A stretch of 24,204 nucleotides of DNA from JAJRRA01 sp048636595 (GTDB lineage Bacteria; Pseudomonadota; Gammaproteobacteria; Xanthomonadales; SZUA-36). Below the pieces are notes generated by a model. The model ran no database searches. It saw nothing but the letters and a program-made list of their open reading frames with translations, and had not been told where the DNA came from. The stretch spans positions 1 to 24,204 of the forward strand of contig JAIVWI010000023.1 of NCBI GenBank assembly GCA_048636595.1, given 5' to 3'. Positions 23,064-24,204 of this stretch are shown here, in pieces. How positions within the stretch are numbered: the first letter of the stretch is position 1; the number at the start of each line of letters is the position of its first letter. A program made the translations under genes and the position numbers.

Positions 23064-24204
23064 GTGAAAACAAAAGGGCTTGTTTTAGCGCTCTTATTCT
23101 TTACCCTGTTCTCGGGCAAGCTCATAGCAGATGAACTGGAGGACGCGCTGCGTGGTTTTGATGATTTAGATAAAGCATCTACCCATGACACGGCCAAAAC
23201 ACCCGGTGATGACCTCGGTGACCTGGATGAAAGTGGCTTTGATGAAGTAGGCACGAATAAAGCCGGTGTCGATATTTCAAATCCTGTTTTACTGGAAAAA
23301 AAGTCCGACTGGTATAGCTTCAGTGGTTATACCTCATTCCTTGGTGCTTATAACTATGCTCAAAAATCTGAAAGTACTGTTGCCCCGGGTGATATGCCGA
23401 TGGACTTTAGCGGTTTATCCCGAGCCAGGTTTAAGGGCGGTTTAACACTGGATATGAAACATGGTGAAAACTGGCGCTCTAAATTTGATGTAATTGCCTG
23501 GTATGATGCATCGTGGGCGATTAACGGCAGAGAGAACTATACCCAGGACGTACTTGATGTTTATGAATCCTTTATCGATCTTAAAGATGCCTACATTCAG
23601 GGATCATTGACAGAAAGCCTGGATCTAAAATTTGGCCGCCAGGTTGTTATCTGGGGAAAATCTGACTCCATACGCATCACCGATGTCATCAATCCTCTGG
23701 ATAATCGCGAACCTGGAATGGTTGATATTGAAGATCTGCGCTTAAGTGAAATAATGACACGGCTGGATTATTATTTTGGTGACTGGGGACTAAGTGGCAT
23801 CATCATCCATGAACCACGACTTGAGATCGAAGCCGCATTCGGCAGTGACTATCGCCCGAGTGATATTTTTGGGGATCCAATCCCCTACGATAAGTTTCCA
23901 GACAGAGCAGACCCTGACTGGAGCCTTGATAACACTCAATATGCCATGAGTTTAGATGGACGCTTTAGTGGTTGGGATCTCTCTTACTATGCGGCACATG
24001 TTTTTGATAATCGCTTTGGTATTGAATTTATAAATGATACACCCTTGCGCACCTTCGACATGATCGATATGGGCGGTATTGCTAGTAATATTGTATCCGG
24101 AAGCTGGTTATTTAAGGCAGAAGCAGCGTTAATAAATGACATAAATTACCGCAGCACTGGCAGGAAGAATCGTCTTGATGCCCTCATCGGGTTTGATTAC
24201 ATGG
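23064..24204 (+). CDS. DUF1302 family outer-membrane protein (partial, 3' end outside window)
   Basis: A GTG start at 23064, one base after the LolA-like stub's stop and preceded by AAGG, opens a frame that runs without a stop to the window edge (380 codons visible). A signal peptide is clear (MKTKGLVLALLFFTLFSGKL then IAD), followed by an acidic linker rich in Asp. The DUF1302 core follows: FGRQVVIWGKSDSIRITDV, INPLDNREPGMVDIEDLRL and HEPRLEIEAAFGSDYRPSD. The alternating aromatic beta-strands suggest an outer-membrane barrel. Members are usually next to a LolA-like protein and an RND/MMPL exporter, with a proposed role in lipid or hydrophobic-compound export. The base composition is AT-richer than the left block (24 G or C in 23281-23340). 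Confidence 0.88.
   Translation, partial: MKTKGLVLALLFFTLFSGKLIADELEDALRGFDDLDKASTHDTAKTPGDDLGDLDESGFDEVGTNKAGVDISNPVLLEKKSDWYSFSGYTSFLGAYNYAQKSESTVAPGDMPMDFSGLSRARFKGGLTLDMKHGENWRSKFDVIAWYDASWAINGRENYTQDVLDVYESFIDLKDAYIQGSLTESLDLKFGRQVVIWGKSDSIRITDVINPLDNREPGMVDIEDLRLSEIMTRLDYYFGDWGLSGIIIHEPRLEIEAAFGSDYRPSDIFGDPIPYDKFPDRADPDWSLDNTQYAMSLDGRFSGWDLSYYAAHVFDNRFGIEFINDTPLRTFDMIDMGGIASNIVSGSWLFKAEAALINDINYRSTGRKNRLDALIGFDYM

Noticed and set aside
1..24204. CRISPR arrays, intact transposases, integrases or prophage genes.
   Set aside because: No regularly spaced repeats and no such coding motifs were seen on either strand.

Overview
The window is a gammaproteobacterial chromosome segment. Almost all of it is a minus-strand block of housekeeping genes in a classic gammaproteobacterial order: pcnB-folK-panB-panC, pgi, leuS-lptE-holA-nadD-rsfS-rlmH-maf-rng-yhdP-tldD. 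AsmA-like YhdP, LptE and RNase G indicate a Gram-negative envelope and a gammaproteobacterial lineage. A secreted DUF3604 protein between pgi and leuS is a family common in marine and environmental lineages. I cannot name a genus from sequence alone.

Layout. Positions 1-98 hold the 3' end of an unrecognised plus-strand gene. It converges on tldD across a 201-base gap that carries a long nested inverted repeat. From 300 to 13632 runs one tight minus-strand array from leuS to tldD, covering translation, lipopolysaccharide export, replication clamp loading, NAD synthesis, ribosome silencing and maturation, nucleotide sanitation, RNA turnover, envelope lipid transport and metalloprotease functions. 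DUF3604 (13646-15583) sits 13 bases upstream of leuS. pgi (15775-17412) follows, and behind it a clear rho-independent terminator at 17590-17621 closes the pcnB-folK-panB-panC operon, whose genes overlap or nearly touch. PanB consumes methylene-tetrahydrofolate and folK is a folate gene, so this operon joins folate, pantothenate and RNA 3'-end metabolism.

Divergent from pcnB is a tRNA-Glu(CTC) gene at 21321-21396, followed by a SixA-type phosphohistidine phosphatase (21598-22113). Beyond 22114 the character changes. A 3'-half tRNA-Phe-like fragment lacking a D arm (22142-22206) is followed by about 600 AT-richer bases with no convincing gene. Then come the C-terminal stub of a LolA-like outer-membrane lipoprotein-sorting protein and the start of a DUF1302 outer-membrane protein that runs off the window. 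This right end looks like the edge of an acquired or rearranged segment.

The points most worth checking are these: pcnB has no ATG, GTG or TTG at the expected start and appears to begin at an AUC codon behind a strong Shine-Dalgarno, echoing the known AUU start of E. coli pcnB; the D-armless tRNA-Phe-like remnant lies at the composition break; a long nested inverted repeat lies beside tldD; and a secreted DUF3604 enzyme is wedged into the leuS transcription unit. I found no CRISPR array, no intact transposase, no phage genes and no clear new multi-gene system.
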